Below, in pieces: positions 21,223-32,420 of a stretch of DNA of 64,000 bases. The notes under the pieces are model-generated. The model worked only from the letters and a program-made list of their open reading frames with translations, searched no databases and was not told the DNA's origin. The stretch is from Sabellastarte sp. h YS-2021 (Eukaryota; Annelida; Polychaeta; Sabellida; Sabellidae): contig OZ024929.1 in assembly GCA_964017235.1 (NCBI GenBank), positions 59,925,603-59,989,602 on the forward strand. Direction: 5' to 3'. The position numbers and the translations under genes are program-made. The number at the start of each line of letters is the position of its first letter. Positions within the stretch are counted from its first letter, which is position 1.

Positions 21223-21714
21223 TAGACCGAGTTTCTGTCCCGTCGCCAATTGCTATTGAAATACTGATGGTACGCAATGGCGAGGGACAGAGTTCCCATG
21301 TACTGGTTTTCAGTGTAAATCTCGAACTGTGGGGAATTATTGTATTCACTTTCAAAACTCCTTGTTGTGTCTATTATAGCTGTATCCAGTTTACAATACA
21401 TATGTTATTAAATTAAACTGCTTTTAGAAGCCAGGAATTTCTTTTGTAGATAACTATGTAATGTTGAAAGTTTGTTTACATTTTGAAAATTGGTTGAAAT
21501 ACATACATATTAGTTTGATTGGCATAAAATATAAGTGAACGGCACATATACATACCTTAAAGAATTCAAATAACACTTTATACTTGTGGTAATATGAGTA
21601 CAAATATGCCGTCCAAAATTTACACAGAAAACAGGTACATGTGAGCTCTGTCCCTCGCCATTGTGTCCATCAGTATTTCAATAGCAATTGGCGACGGGAC
21701 AGAAGCTCGGTCTA
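21223..21714. mobile_element. Foldback MITE copy 2, 9-bp target duplication (Mutator-like)
   Basis: Same family, length (492 bp) and ends as the 17651-18141 copy, with long inverted repeats at both termini. The 9-bp duplication GCAGGGAAG is perfect at 21214-21222 and 21715-21723. It inserted into a copy of the GGCCAACTTATGCAGGGAAG repeat. No coding capacity. Confidence 0.93.
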
Positions 21715-21723
21715 GCAGGGAAG

Positions 21724-22200
21724 CAGTATCTCGGGGACAGATTTTTATGCGGATCGTTGTCTGTAAAAAACGTCTATTGAATACAATACAAAGGGAAACA
21801 CGGTGTGGATTTAACTTTAATACTTACGGCCTCTTTTACACCCGATTCATCGTATCCTTGGTCAAAATAAGGCAATGCATCAACAACGACCTCTTTCTCA
21901 GCCATGGCTCCATGAAACCACATGAAACACCGAATTTTGTTTTTTCTAAAGGGTTGTTTCTAAACCAGGGAATTTCCGTTGGGCATAAAATCGCCCAAAT
22001 ATTGTCTAAGTTACTTTTTGGGGCTAGTTTTACAGTGGTACAGTGTAACCTTCATGGATTTTAATAGGAAGACCACCCAATTGTTCGTTATTATCTGTCG
22101 AATGGTCGTATATAGCTTTTAAAGTGGAAATTTAACACAAGATATCTTAAAAATGAAGTTTGTTTTGTTTTTGAGCTGTCTTCTTCCAGTAAGGACACTG
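21724..22200. other. Unassigned stretch
   Basis: No gene or repeat identified. A 133-codon open frame crossing in from the MITE edge has no domain I recognise. Confidence 0.4.
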
Positions 22201-22674
22201 CCCTCTCATTTGGGAGGTGGACTACTATATTCAGGTATTTAATTTGCCCTGTTATAGATTCCCAGCATCATGTTTCAACTCCTTTAACTGTTTTGGCACA
22301 TATATATCCTTTTATCCTTATTTCCTTTGATTCTTCCATATCCTCCTTATTCCGTGTTCTTTCTTTTTTTTCTGTAATCCGTATATGTCTTTATTTTCTA
22401 CTCACTGTTTGTTTTCCCATAATAGTACCAAATTCTCATTTTATTCATTTTTATCTCTCCTGTTTCAAAAGTCGACTAAAAACCTACCTATTTCAGAAAT
22501 CATTTCCAACTTAGCTTCTAACTACCGAATACCGGATCACCTCCCTCGGTACGACTTGGAACATGTCTAATGTCTCTATGATTTATGCCTTACGAACTGG
22601 ATGGTGTGCCTTAGAATCCATAGATATGGAGATTAAGCACTTGGACAACTGATTGATTGATTGATTGATTGATT
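22200..22674 (+). pseudogene. 3' end of a CR1/L2-like LINE with (GATT)6 tail
   Basis: A short plus-strand frame contains FKSRLKTYLFQKSF, the typical last helix of CR1/L2-type ORF2. It is followed by a ~150-bp untranslated end and a perfect (GATT)6 microsatellite at 22651-22674. Microsatellite 3' ends are normal in these clades. A SINE borrowing the same tail is a possible alternative. Confidence 0.6.
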
Positions 22675-22689
22675 AGAATATTCAGTTCT

Positions 22690-24095
22690 CTCCCATTGAT
22701 CTGGCTTATGAATAGCTGAATATCATGCTGTGATTTTACCTGTGCCCCAGTGTTATTCTTTATGTGACTCTCACTCTTCCTTTCTGCTTCACAGTCTGAA
22801 AACATATGTAATAAGATATCATCTCATATTTTATCACATAACATACATACCCAGCCAACTGTGGCCCTTTTACCCAAATCCCCCAATTTCAACCGAGTAA
22901 CAGACCTCCCCCATTCTGTCCCATCCACATTCCAGGCTTTTTGATCCCCAAACCTGGTGGGGTAGTATTTTAAGGAGACTTTTACCCCTAGCTTTTCCTA
23001 TCTGTTGCATTTCCCATTCCTTGCATGCTTTTTCGAGCTTCTTTTTCCACTAGGACTCTTCCTGAATATATTCTGGTATCCCTAATAACTTATAAATTTG
23101 TGCTATATCTCTTAACCATGGAGTAGAAATGCCTGAAATAATTATATCCTGCAAAATTCTTTTGCCCACCTGTGATCGTACATCATTTTAATGCGTCCTA
23201 AGAACTTTAACTTTACCACCATTATTTCCCCTTCTAGAAATTTCCATCCCAATTCTAATCTCACACCTGCTCTATTCACTGATCTATTAACTCCTAATAT
23301 TTTGCAGCCTATCTGATGTTGCACTGACTCTAATTTTCTTAAACATTCCTTAGCATAGACTAATATTTCCTTTCCATAAAGCATTTTTGGTTTTAGTATA
23401 TTATTCCATAATCTATCTGTTGCTTCAATATTTTTAGGAGGCCTTGTGATCTCACTCTGAAGGTATTGAGAATGAATGAAGAGTTCCTTATAAATTGTCC
23501 ATGGCCCCGAAATCCATTCTGTACCTGTTCTAACCAGTTAATGTCCTCAATCACATTTTTAATTGTTTGGCTATTATCCTTGTAAGAGCTTTTCCAACAT
23601 TACTAGTAATTGCAATTTTTCTATAATTATCGATCTCATCTTTCCTTCCCCCTTTATGTAATAACTTTATTCTTTCCTCGCACCACTCCTGCGGACTTTC
23701 TCCCTGTCTTATTATGAGATTGAATAGTAAAGTTAAGCATTTCCATAAGTTCTCCCCCCCCCCCTTCTGACAAAAATTTATTTGGTATATTGTCCAAACC
23801 TACTGCTTTCTGCATTTAAGTTTTTTAATTGCTTATTTGACTTCCTGGATTGAAATTTCCTTCAAAATATTACCAGATCCATTTGACTTTCCCTGCATTT
23901 TACTGGCCTTCCTCCCTGTTCCTATATTCTGAGTATCCTTCCCCGCCTCTGAGTGATCTGTCTTATATCTTCCATCTCCCAGTGCCCTTCCCTTTTCAAA
24001 ATTTTGTTTTGTAAAGATTTCCCCAATTTTCTTAACATATGTTCAATTTCCTGTTTTATTTCTTGTGAAGTTAATTCTTCTTCAAGTTATTGAGC
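22690..24095 (-). pseudogene. Degenerate non-LTR reverse transcriptase, second family
   Basis: The minus strand, read in shifting frames, gives GLDNIPNKFLSEGG, then ERIKLLHKGGRKDEIDNYR (an RT motif 1/2 region). After a jump follow KLESVQHQIGCKILGVNRS and ELGWKFLEGE, and finally a CxxC..HMFSDC finger near 22,800. RT motifs A-C are absent, so the middle has been deleted. This family differs from the L1/Tx1-like copies. Its 3' end meets the (GATT)6 tract shared with the opposite-strand LINE end. Clade unassigned. Confidence 0.7.
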
Positions 24096-24165
24096 ACCAA
24101 CATTATAGGAAAAAAAATCGCCTAATATTATAGTACTCAAAAATGAAAAGCTATTTTAAAAACTT

Positions 24166-26328
24166 TTTTTTGCCACTTTATTGATTCATCAATATCAGAT
24201 ATACATCATCAGTGACATTATACATTGCACAATCGGTACACATACTATCATAGGTATATAAATGGATATTTATATATATATAACAAAAGTATACCTCAAA
24301 TATATTAGGGCTTTTGTATATTCATTTTCTCAGATACCTTTACCTTTATATTGAAAGAGTGGTTTCCATAAAACCATGACTCTTCCAAACTATTTTTTTA
24401 AAATTTACTATTGATATATACTTTTGTTCATAGTATCTTTTGTTTAATATTTTCAGATGGTCCATTTTTGGCAAGAATTTCTTATTTGCACACCAAAATA
24501 TATATTCCCATGTTAAAAGTAATATGGAATTCATTGGCAAAAAAATTTGGACTTGGACTAGGTATCCAAACAATTTATTTACTTCACCTAGCACATAGTT
24601 TTGATTAATTTTTCTTTTATCCATTCAAGAAAGGTAGACCATAGGGTTTGAACAGTACTGCATTGTGTGAACAAATGCTGAATTGTTTCCACAATACTAC
24701 CACATATGCCACTTGTATTTGAATCTGTAATCTTAAGATTAAACAGGTAGCTCCGGGTAGCTAATATATTATGTATCAATTTGTATTGAAACCACATTGT
24801 TGAATTATCTGTTGTCACCCTGAAACAAATTTTGTATATTAGAGACCATACCTCTTTAGATAAAATTGTCCCCAATCTTACATTCCATCTTGTCTCGCAT
24901 CATCTTGGTAGCTCTGATTTACTTTTGATAAAATACTATAGTAGGTTTTACTACTCGAATTTTGTTTAAAAAATGTCTGAATGTGAAATGGAATATATGG
25001 TCTTGTCAGCAGAAAGTCACCTGATCATGAGTGCTTTTTGATAAGAGTACCTACCATTTTTTTAACACGATAGTATTCTAGTTGTTCAAGACCAAGTTGT
25101 TCTCTAGATAAAACAACACCAGCAGAGTCAACCAGATCACCAATAATTCTTATGCCTTGTTTTTCCCAATGTGGGAAATCACATATCTTTCTGTGTCCTT
25201 TCATTGAACCATACATTCAATGCAAAATGTCACTGTTTGATTTTATCTCCTGTTGATTACAGAGTTCCATGTAATAATTAAAAACATTATTCCATAAGGG
25301 ATTAAACTTCTTCAGTATTTTTGGCACCACACCGGACCTAATGATTTAATTCTTGAGAGATTACCTACTGTATCAAGTAGTAGGGTTAACTAGGGTGCAT
25401 TTGTATTTGAAAGTATTTTCCTTATCCATGTCAATTTCAGTGATTTTTCAAAGAGGGTAATATTCACCATTTTTAGACCACCATTTAATTTTTCAGCACA
25501 TAGATCCTGTCTATTTATTTTTTTCTGGTTTATTATTCCAAAGAAAATTAAATAATTCTTTGTTTAATATTTTCAAGAAGTTTTCCAGAGTAGGGATAGT
25601 TACAAATAAGTGTGTGAATTTAGAAACTATGAGGGTTTTTATTACTGTTATCTTTCCTAAAGGGGTCAAGTATCGTGTATTCCAATTTTTAATAATTTTT
25701 CTTTAATGATGGCTCTGTCGTAATTTAAATTTGGTATCTTATTTAGATCCATTGTAAAGGAGATTCCCAAGAGGTCGAACTCTGTGGTGTCCCAATCTAA
25801 TTTTGCTTTTACATTTAATTTTTCTTTACATTTACTCTTGTGCCCTATCCATATTAGCTTTGTTTTGTCCGAGTTCATTTTTAATCCAGAAAGGGAACCA
25901 TATATTTATAAGAAGTTAAGGGTTGCTTGAAGGGAGCCCAAGCTGCCATCCAAAATTATAGTTGTGTCATCTGCAAACTGTACAAACTTATGTTCTGTTT
26001 TACCTATGATTATCCCTTTCAAATCGGGGTTTGATACTATCATTATATTTAATATTTCCCCTGCAATTAGGAATAGATATGATGCAATTGGATCTCCTTG
26101 TTTACAGCCCTTCTCTATCAGTATTGGGTCGGAAAGGAACCCACATTGTTGTACCCTTGCTTGTATGTCATTATTAAACAACTTAATCCATTTAATAATA
26201 GAATTAACAAAGCCAAAGAGCATCATTGATTTATATAAGAATTCCCATGATGTTGAATCGAATGCTTTCTCAAAGTCTATACTAACCAAAAGACCAGGGA
26301 TGTCTTTTTTGTTTTGTTTTGAATAACA
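24166..26328 (-). mobile_element. L1/Tx1-like LINE fragment with 14-bp target duplication
   Basis: TATTTTAAAAACTT flanks it at 24152-24165 and 26329-26342. A short poly-A tail (T run) and an AATAAA signal lie at the left (3') end. The right end begins inside the RT, so the copy is strongly 5'-truncated. RT motif A IDFEKAFDSTSW, motif B KGCKQGDPIASYLF and motif C FADDTTIIL are in one 127-residue frame at 25906-26289. SDKTKLIWIGHKSK follows at 25666-25878 and the C-terminal region (WFQYKLIHNILATRSYLFNLKI) at 24588-24875. Frameshifts and stops separate them. Related to, but clearly diverged from, the 10-14 kb copy. Confidence 0.9.
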
Positions 26329-26342
26329 TATTTTAAAAACTT

Positions 26343-26887
26343 AATATTTTCGCGAACTTTAATATAGCATCAGTATAGGAGCATAATATTAGCATAAAGA
26401 TAATTAGCAATATGTCATTGCCCTACTAAAATGTACATGTAATGACAAATAATATTAACAGTTAGCCACATTGTATATGTATAAGTTTATATATTGCCAT
26501 AATATTGCACAGTCAATAACAATTATATTTACAATAATTAAAAGTTAAAATATAACTTGTGGCAATTGATAATGTTGCTCCCAAAGGAGACAGTGGCCAT
26601 GCAATGAGAAGGAGAACCCTCTTATATAAAATAATCAGTTAACAGAACACTTAACTCATTACAACCCCATTTTGAGACATTGCTGTCATGTTAAATGTCA
26701 TTGGCCCAATTTGAATCTTACTTATATTTGAATCTTAGCCCAATTAGAAAACACTGGGAAATCCAAGGTTATGTTAAAAGCTAGGTAAAATGCTTAATAT
26801 CTGATAGATTTTAAAAAGAAAACCACCAAATTCTTCATTTCTATGTGTAGAACACTTGTCCATGGATAATGCAACTACAAACTTTAC
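26343..26887. other. Unassigned AT-rich stretch
   Basis: Nothing recognised: no long frame, no clear repeat. Confidence 0.45.
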
Positions 26888-27121
26888 CACTATCGGATCC
26901 AGAGGGGGGGTTCAGGGGGTTCGAACCCCCCTTAAAAAATAATGTAAAGGGGTTCAACCCAAAGTACAAAATTATTTCTTGAGAGTGGTGTTAAATTTAC
27001 AGGAAATGCACTATATTTTTACCAAAAATTAATGCTTTTGTGGGGGCATACCCCCAACCTCCCTAGTTATGGTATGTCTGATGTGAACCCCCGCCTTACT
27101 TAAAAGCTGGATCCGCCCCTG
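26888..27121. mobile_element. MITE with CGGATCCAG ends, copy 1
   Basis: The ends CACTATCGGATCCAG and CTGGATCCGCCCCTG are short inverted repeats. The 234-bp interior contains GGGGGTTCGAACCCCCCTT and AAAATTAATGC..TTTGTGGGGGCAT. A reverse-oriented sister is at 52207-52437. No coding frame. Target duplication is not convincing; superfamily unassigned. Confidence 0.78.
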
Positions 27122-28700
27122 TAGTTATTTGCTTAAAGGTGAAGATATGCTCTGATGCATTCCATGTCATTGTCCTAAGGCAGTCAAACATATTTTATTT
27201 GACTTTATAGACCCACGTTATACTAGAATTAAATATTATAGAAATGTAGATACAATACAAAAGTTTCTCAGTGAAAATGTTTTTAATGTCATCAATTATT
27301 TAAAAGATTGTGGCTTGTTTAAAAAGTTTTAATTTTTTTTGTGTTTCATCTTTTGTGTTAATTTATTCTGTTTTATCTATAGTCTGGTATTGTATTGTGA
27401 TATTTATTCATTGCATTTTATGCTTTTTGTTTAATCTTGTCATATACTGACAATATATAGTAGCATTTTTACTTCTTATCTGGTTTATTTTACATTTTAT
27501 TTTATTTGTTGTTTATATTCAGTTTTGTTGTTTCTTTTTGTGTTGTGTTTTATCCTAGTCATTATTTATGTGTTGTTTTTTTTTCATTTTTGCCAGTTAC
27601 TATGTTTTTGTGTATGTTTTTATTTACTTATTTGTAAATATTAGTTGATGTATTTATTATTTTAAATAGTGCAATATGACACGCAAGTGTTTTGCACTTT
27701 AGCTTTAGCTTAATTTGTTGTCATGCTGTACACTCCACTACAATTGTCTTGATTATCTCCTCTATGCCAATTGAAATGGACAATGGGCACACTTTCTTCT
27801 ATCATTGTAGTTGTAGGTGGGTGTACCTCACTGCTACTCATCAAACATGGAAGGAAGTACAGCCTTGATGTTGTAAAAAGAAGATGAAAGTTACTTCCAA
27901 GATAAGTGGATAATTTTATCCTTTAGTTTTGTAACAACAAAACTTTTTAATTTACATATCTCTTTAAGTCAGGCTGCTTTTTTGCAGTTAAAAAGTGAGG
28001 CCATTTATTGTAAAACATCCTTTGGCCATAAAATTTTAGGCTCTAGTTGATTTTTTGTTTTAATTTTGTTTCTTTAGAGTATGTAGTTTATAAATTATTG
28101 CTACTTTAATATTTTTACCATTCAGATATTACTAGCGCAAAATTGGATTATTAGAAATTGTTGTCCATAAATCTTTGGCCTAATGAGGTATCACATTACT
28201 GATGGATACATTCTGCAATGCAAGAAGTCTTATTATTACCGTACTACATAGACTGTTATTGTAACATATTTGGAGATGACAATAAAACAGATGAGGATGC
28301 ATTATGGTAGAAACTGATAGATAAATCTGGAATTGTAAAAGTAGAAATGATTTCATAAAATGGAAAATTTTGATAATAGTTGAAGCAGTAAGTAACATAA
28401 AGTTGAAGTTTCCTGTTGATCTCTTGCAATTCTACTTAATGGAGTTTAATTGAATCTAGCATTACTTATACTGCAATTCTTTGTTTACATGCTATCTATT
28501 AAGCTGGGAATTGATATGTCCGATATAATAAGTGATATTAAGCTAGGTTAGAGAATAGATCATTCTCTAGTTTGTATGCCTTTGCTGTTGCATACATTTG
28601 AATAAGGCTATGGTGTTTGGAAGTTCAATTCAAATTTGTTAAAATATAAGGACTATTTGTCTTTAGTCAAAACCTGTATAAATGATTAATAAAGAAATAC
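27122..28700. other. Unassigned T-rich stretch
   Basis: Strong strand asymmetry (T-rich on plus, about 27,300-27,720) but no coding frame or known repeat recognised. Confidence 0.45.
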
Positions 28701-28719
28701 TGCCCAATTGTTTACAATA

Positions 28720-29058
28720 TGGAGAACTCGGAAATTATCCTGAATGATGATATGCAACTAAATATAGATTTTGATACATTTCTGAAATGCTTCTAATGAG
28801 AATTTGGGGAGAAACAACAAAATATCAACAAAAAAAGAAGCAAAACACACTTAAGTGCAAGCTGATGTCAGAAAAAGAAAAAAAAAATAGAAAAACAAAA
28901 TTTCGAATCAAAGGGAAGTTATGAGATACAAAACAAAAACAATTGGAAACAATATGGGTCGAACAAATGTCATTCATTAAGTGCATTCTACCCTTATATA
29001 GATCCAACAAGGAGGAAAACAAACTTACTATTTCTGTTCATTGGAGTAAGAAACTACA
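28720..29058 (+). pseudogene. L1/Tx1-like LINE ORF2 linker fragment (plus strand)
   Basis: Around 28740-28860 the plus strand reads LNDDMQLNIDFDTF, then RIWGET-like and KKRSK-like words in shifting frames. This parallels the N-terminal linker of the 893-residue RT frame (IELTIDADLFLETLLLRIRGE). It is cut at 29059 by the inverted-repeat element and resumes at 31441. Confidence 0.65.
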
Positions 29059-29742
29059 TCCCAGCAAGCATGATCATATGGGGCCTATGTGGGCTATAGG
29101 CGGGCAAATAGCAATATGGGTCCTATAAAGGATATATATGGGCACAGAATGCCCAAAGGGGGCCCATATTGGTCCCATTTATATAAAAATACTTAATGTT
29201 CCCTAAATAGTACAAAATAAGGAAAATAAAACAGATTTAATAATAGATTCATTTGGCATCATGTTGATTTGGACTTCGTAAAGAGTGGTAAACAAAACAT
29301 TTATTATCATAATGTTTAATATGGGCCCCAGAATGGACTTTTATGGATGATTTACTGGTATAAGGGTCCCAGATAGGTCCCATATATAAATCCTAGAGGA
29401 AAAATGTAAATATATATAACAAGTGTTCTTTATTAACTTATTAAAAAAATCCAAAAATAAAAAACAACTCGCCACAAAAGCTTTTTAAATAAAAGTGTAC
29501 ACACATATTGGTTGGACCTGTGAAGGTCAAAAATGGGTATAATATTCTCACAAGGGACCCTCATTATTATCACATACAACAGCCATTTTATAGCTCTGTA
29601 AATGTATTGTCAAGTTTTTGTAAAAAATGTATTACATTAAATTTGTTGTATATCTCACTAATTAATAATCTAGTGGTTTATATTACCTTAATGTACCACA
29701 AACACCTTTTTCATGTATAAGAGTACAGAAATCCTAAGTCTA

Positions 29743-30091
29743 CACTGAAAATTATTAATTTGTCAAAATGGTGCCTAAAATGACAAGTTTCTTAAATGAC
29801 AAAATCAAATGAGATTTTCTTGTTGAATGATAGTCAAATGTTGATAACTTATAGGTCAAATTATTAGAAAACTTATGACAAGAAAATTAGTGCCCTTAAA
29901 ATTAATTTCACAGGATGCCTAAAATGACTAATTAATTGGACTGCCGGGCTTATTTTCTTGTCATAAGTTTGTCAGTTAATTTGTCAAACAAGAAAATGAC
30001 AAGTTTTAATTTGTCAATTAGGAAGTTTGTCGTTTTAGGCACCATTTTGACAAATAAATGACAAATTAATATTTGTCAGACGTTTTCAGTG
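29743..30091. mobile_element. TA-flanked foldback MITE, 349 bp
   Basis: The ends CACTGAAAA and TTTTCAGTG are flanked by TA on both sides (29741-29742, 30092-30093). TTTGTCAAAATGGTGCCTAA near the left end and its complement near the right show that inverted repeats extend inward ~50 bp. A second, inner inverted pair (TTATGACAAGAAAAT at 29873) adds to the foldback. No coding. Confidence 0.82.
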
Positions 30092-31213
30092 TACAGTTGC
30101 GGAAATTCTGTAAACTTTTAGTTTCTCTTAGTTTAACTCAAGGGGTCATTAATAGGTCCAACCCCCTATATCATGCAGTACAGATATGTTTATCTTTTCA
30201 CACAGATAGTATTTTGAGGCAGTGGTAGGAAAATGGGAAAACACCCCATGGTGTGAAACAGCGTAGCCTTTCGTCACTAGGATACAAATTACAGTACAAT
30301 TTAAAGATTATAAATATGTGTGAGAAATCTATGAAATTTGTAAAAATTGTGTAAATAAGGCTAAAATAATAAACTATGATATTTTGGGTGGAGATTCATA
30401 ATGAAAAAGATCTTTATTAATCAAATAATGCATGTGCTTAATTATATCAGTTAACTGAGGATTTCATCATGTGTTTTACTTGTGTCTTGACAAGGCTATG
30501 TAGCTGTTTTAGCTTGGGCCATCTGGGAAAAGGGTTTGGGTGAATCATTAAGTGATGAGTTTCTGATACACATTTCTGTATTCTGTATAAGACAAGCTTA
30601 GACACAAATGTGGTACATCATAAGATTTTGAACTTGAAATGATTTGAATTACATTCTGGAAATTGGATAATAATATAGTATGAATCAAGATTGTATTGTG
30701 CATTATTTACAAAGGCTTCATGAAAGTGTATTAAAATATTAGACAGAATATGTGGGCAAAGTGTGAAGGAAATTGGAGACTGTTCACACAGATCAACTCA
30801 TTTTTGAGCTTCTATTACATGCGAGCTGAACAACAAATGGACCTTGTTTTTTCTAGTGCACATTTAAAAACTGAGCCGGTCCATACATCTGAACCTATAT
30901 GTAGGACCAATAAGAACCCGGATGCAGTTTACCATATAGTGCCCTTGTCAGACCCACATATAACCCATATACAGAGCCCATACTGGTCCCATCACCAAAC
31001 CATTTGCAAAAACCATCTGGGCCCCATGTTCAAATTACAAGTTGGGCCCATGTGGGACCCATTTATTTCACAATATATATGACCCTTATTGATAAACCAT
31101 ATTGGTCCCATCAGAAAACCATTTGCAAAAACTGACTGGGGCCCATATAGGGCACCCACAAAGGCCCCATATAAGAACCCATTTGGGACCCTTGTTGGTC
31201 TCATATGTAGTGC

Positions 31214-31418
31214 TTCGCCTCCCACCTCTGAGGCCGGGGTTCGATCCCCGCACAGGCTCAAGTGGGAAAGCTGGTAGTTGCTTGCCATTGGTCGGCAGTT
31301 TACAGTACACAACCCTAGCGAACTCTATGTATTGGTTTCCTCTGCCCTTCCAACTACCCGTCGTGATATGACCTGTACAGTGTTGAAAGCGACGTAAAAC
31401 CCGAAATAAACAAATAAA
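31214..31418 (+). mobile_element. SINE with 12-bp target duplication
   Basis: CATATGTAGTGC occurs at 31202-31213 and 31419-31430. The head keeps a B box (GGTTCGATCC, near 31239) but lacks a full A box, so the 5' end is truncated or diverged. The body ends TGTTGAAAGCGACGTAAAAC, then an AAATAAACAAATAAA tail. The same 3' end is on the copy at 53155-53335, and a variant is on the copies at 33.9/49.4 kb and 44.2 kb. Confidence 0.9.
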
Positions 31419-31440
31419 CATATGTAGTGCTGGCTGGGAT

Positions 31441-32420
31441 TGTCAAAACCATAAAGAAAGTTACGCTAAGAAATGGGTCAGTTTGCACAGAACAAAAACA
31501 AATTTTAAAACCAGAAGAAATTTTATTTATTCAGATTTGCAGAACCTTATAAAGAATGATAATGTCCAAAAACAAACAAGATGCAAAATCTATTGAAGGA
31601 CCTTTCACAAATAAGGAGTTAAGCACTGCTTTTTTTATATATATAAAGAGATAACATATATACAATACAACTTTTCACATGTTATATAGATTTTAGTGCT
31701 TTTCTGTAATTACATTATTAGATCACTATACAAAAAGGAAAGTTTAACATCTTTACTTCCTAGAAACATGTACAATGTATACAAATAAGGTACTAAAACT
31801 AAAAGAAAATTAGAAGTAACAGATAGTAAAGACAAACCTTCAATTTATAGGTAAAACTGTAGACTAATGTAACAGGGGTAATTTTAAAAATCTGAAGTGG
31901 AAGAAGAGGAAGCAATGTCATAATTGCTACTATAAGTACTTCTGCAAGCACTGCTTTTATAAGATAACAAAACACCAGGTATGGACAGGTTTCCTTCAGA
32001 ATTTTTCAAAGTTTTGGGGTCAAATCTGAAGGTTTGGATTCTAAAAGCAATAAACACTGCTGTGGAAAAGGCACAATGACAATATCGTTTAGACAGTGCA
32101 TTATAACATGTCTTCCAAAAATGATAAAGATAGAGACTTATTGAAAAATTGGTATCCTATATCTTTACTGCCAGTTATAGAAAAGATGACCTCCACCTCC
32201 ATAGCACACTGGATCAAGTCTTTGTTAGATATGTTGATCGATAAAACACAAACAGGATTTGTCACAAGAAGATACATGGGTGAGAGTACACGGTTAGTGT
32301 ATGATTTTTTGCATTATACTGAAAAGTCTGATATCCCTGTTATTTTAGTGCTTATTGATTTTGAAAAGGCAGTTGACTCAGTTTCTTGGAAATTTATTTA
32401 TAAAAGTTTGCTTTTTTAGG
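31441..32420 (+). pseudogene. L1/Tx1-like LINE RT fragment (plus strand)
   Basis: The plus strand reads EGPFTNKELSTA at 31595-31630. It is interrupted by a 312-bp insertion and resumes with KTPGMDRFPSEFFKVLG near 31970. A 107-residue frame at 32096-32419 has KNWYPISLLPVI, TQTGFVTRRYMGES and motif A LIDFEKAVDSVSW. It stops just after motif A; motifs B and C are lost. It is the continuation of the fragment at 28720-29058. Confidence 0.85.
31634..31945. mobile_element. 312-bp insertion with direct repeat AAGCACTGCTTTT
   Basis: AAGCACTGCTTTT lies at 31621-31633 and 31946-31958, on either side of a 312-bp AT-rich block that breaks the LINE RT frame. The T run at its left edge is compatible with a minus-strand retrosequence tail. 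Contents not recognised. Confidence 0.65.

Larger units (their letters stand above)
29059..31439. mobile_element. Inverted-repeat element with GGGCCCATAT-rich ends
   Basis: TCCCAGCAAGCA (29059-29070) and TGCTGGCTGGGA (31428-31439) are inverted ends. Within ~330 bp of each end are many GGGCCCATAT, GGTCCCAT and CCCATATAGG words, a subterminal repeat field. The interior is mostly AT-rich with no transposase frame. It splits a plus-strand LINE (28720 and 31441 onward) and itself carries the TA-flanked MITE (29743-30091) and a SINE (31214-31418). A 2-bp AT may be the target duplication. Superfamily unassigned. Confidence 0.65.

Noticed and set aside
31214..31262. Possible tRNA gene around GGTTCGATCC
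   Set aside because: Only the T-arm side is present; it belongs to a SINE with a target duplication.
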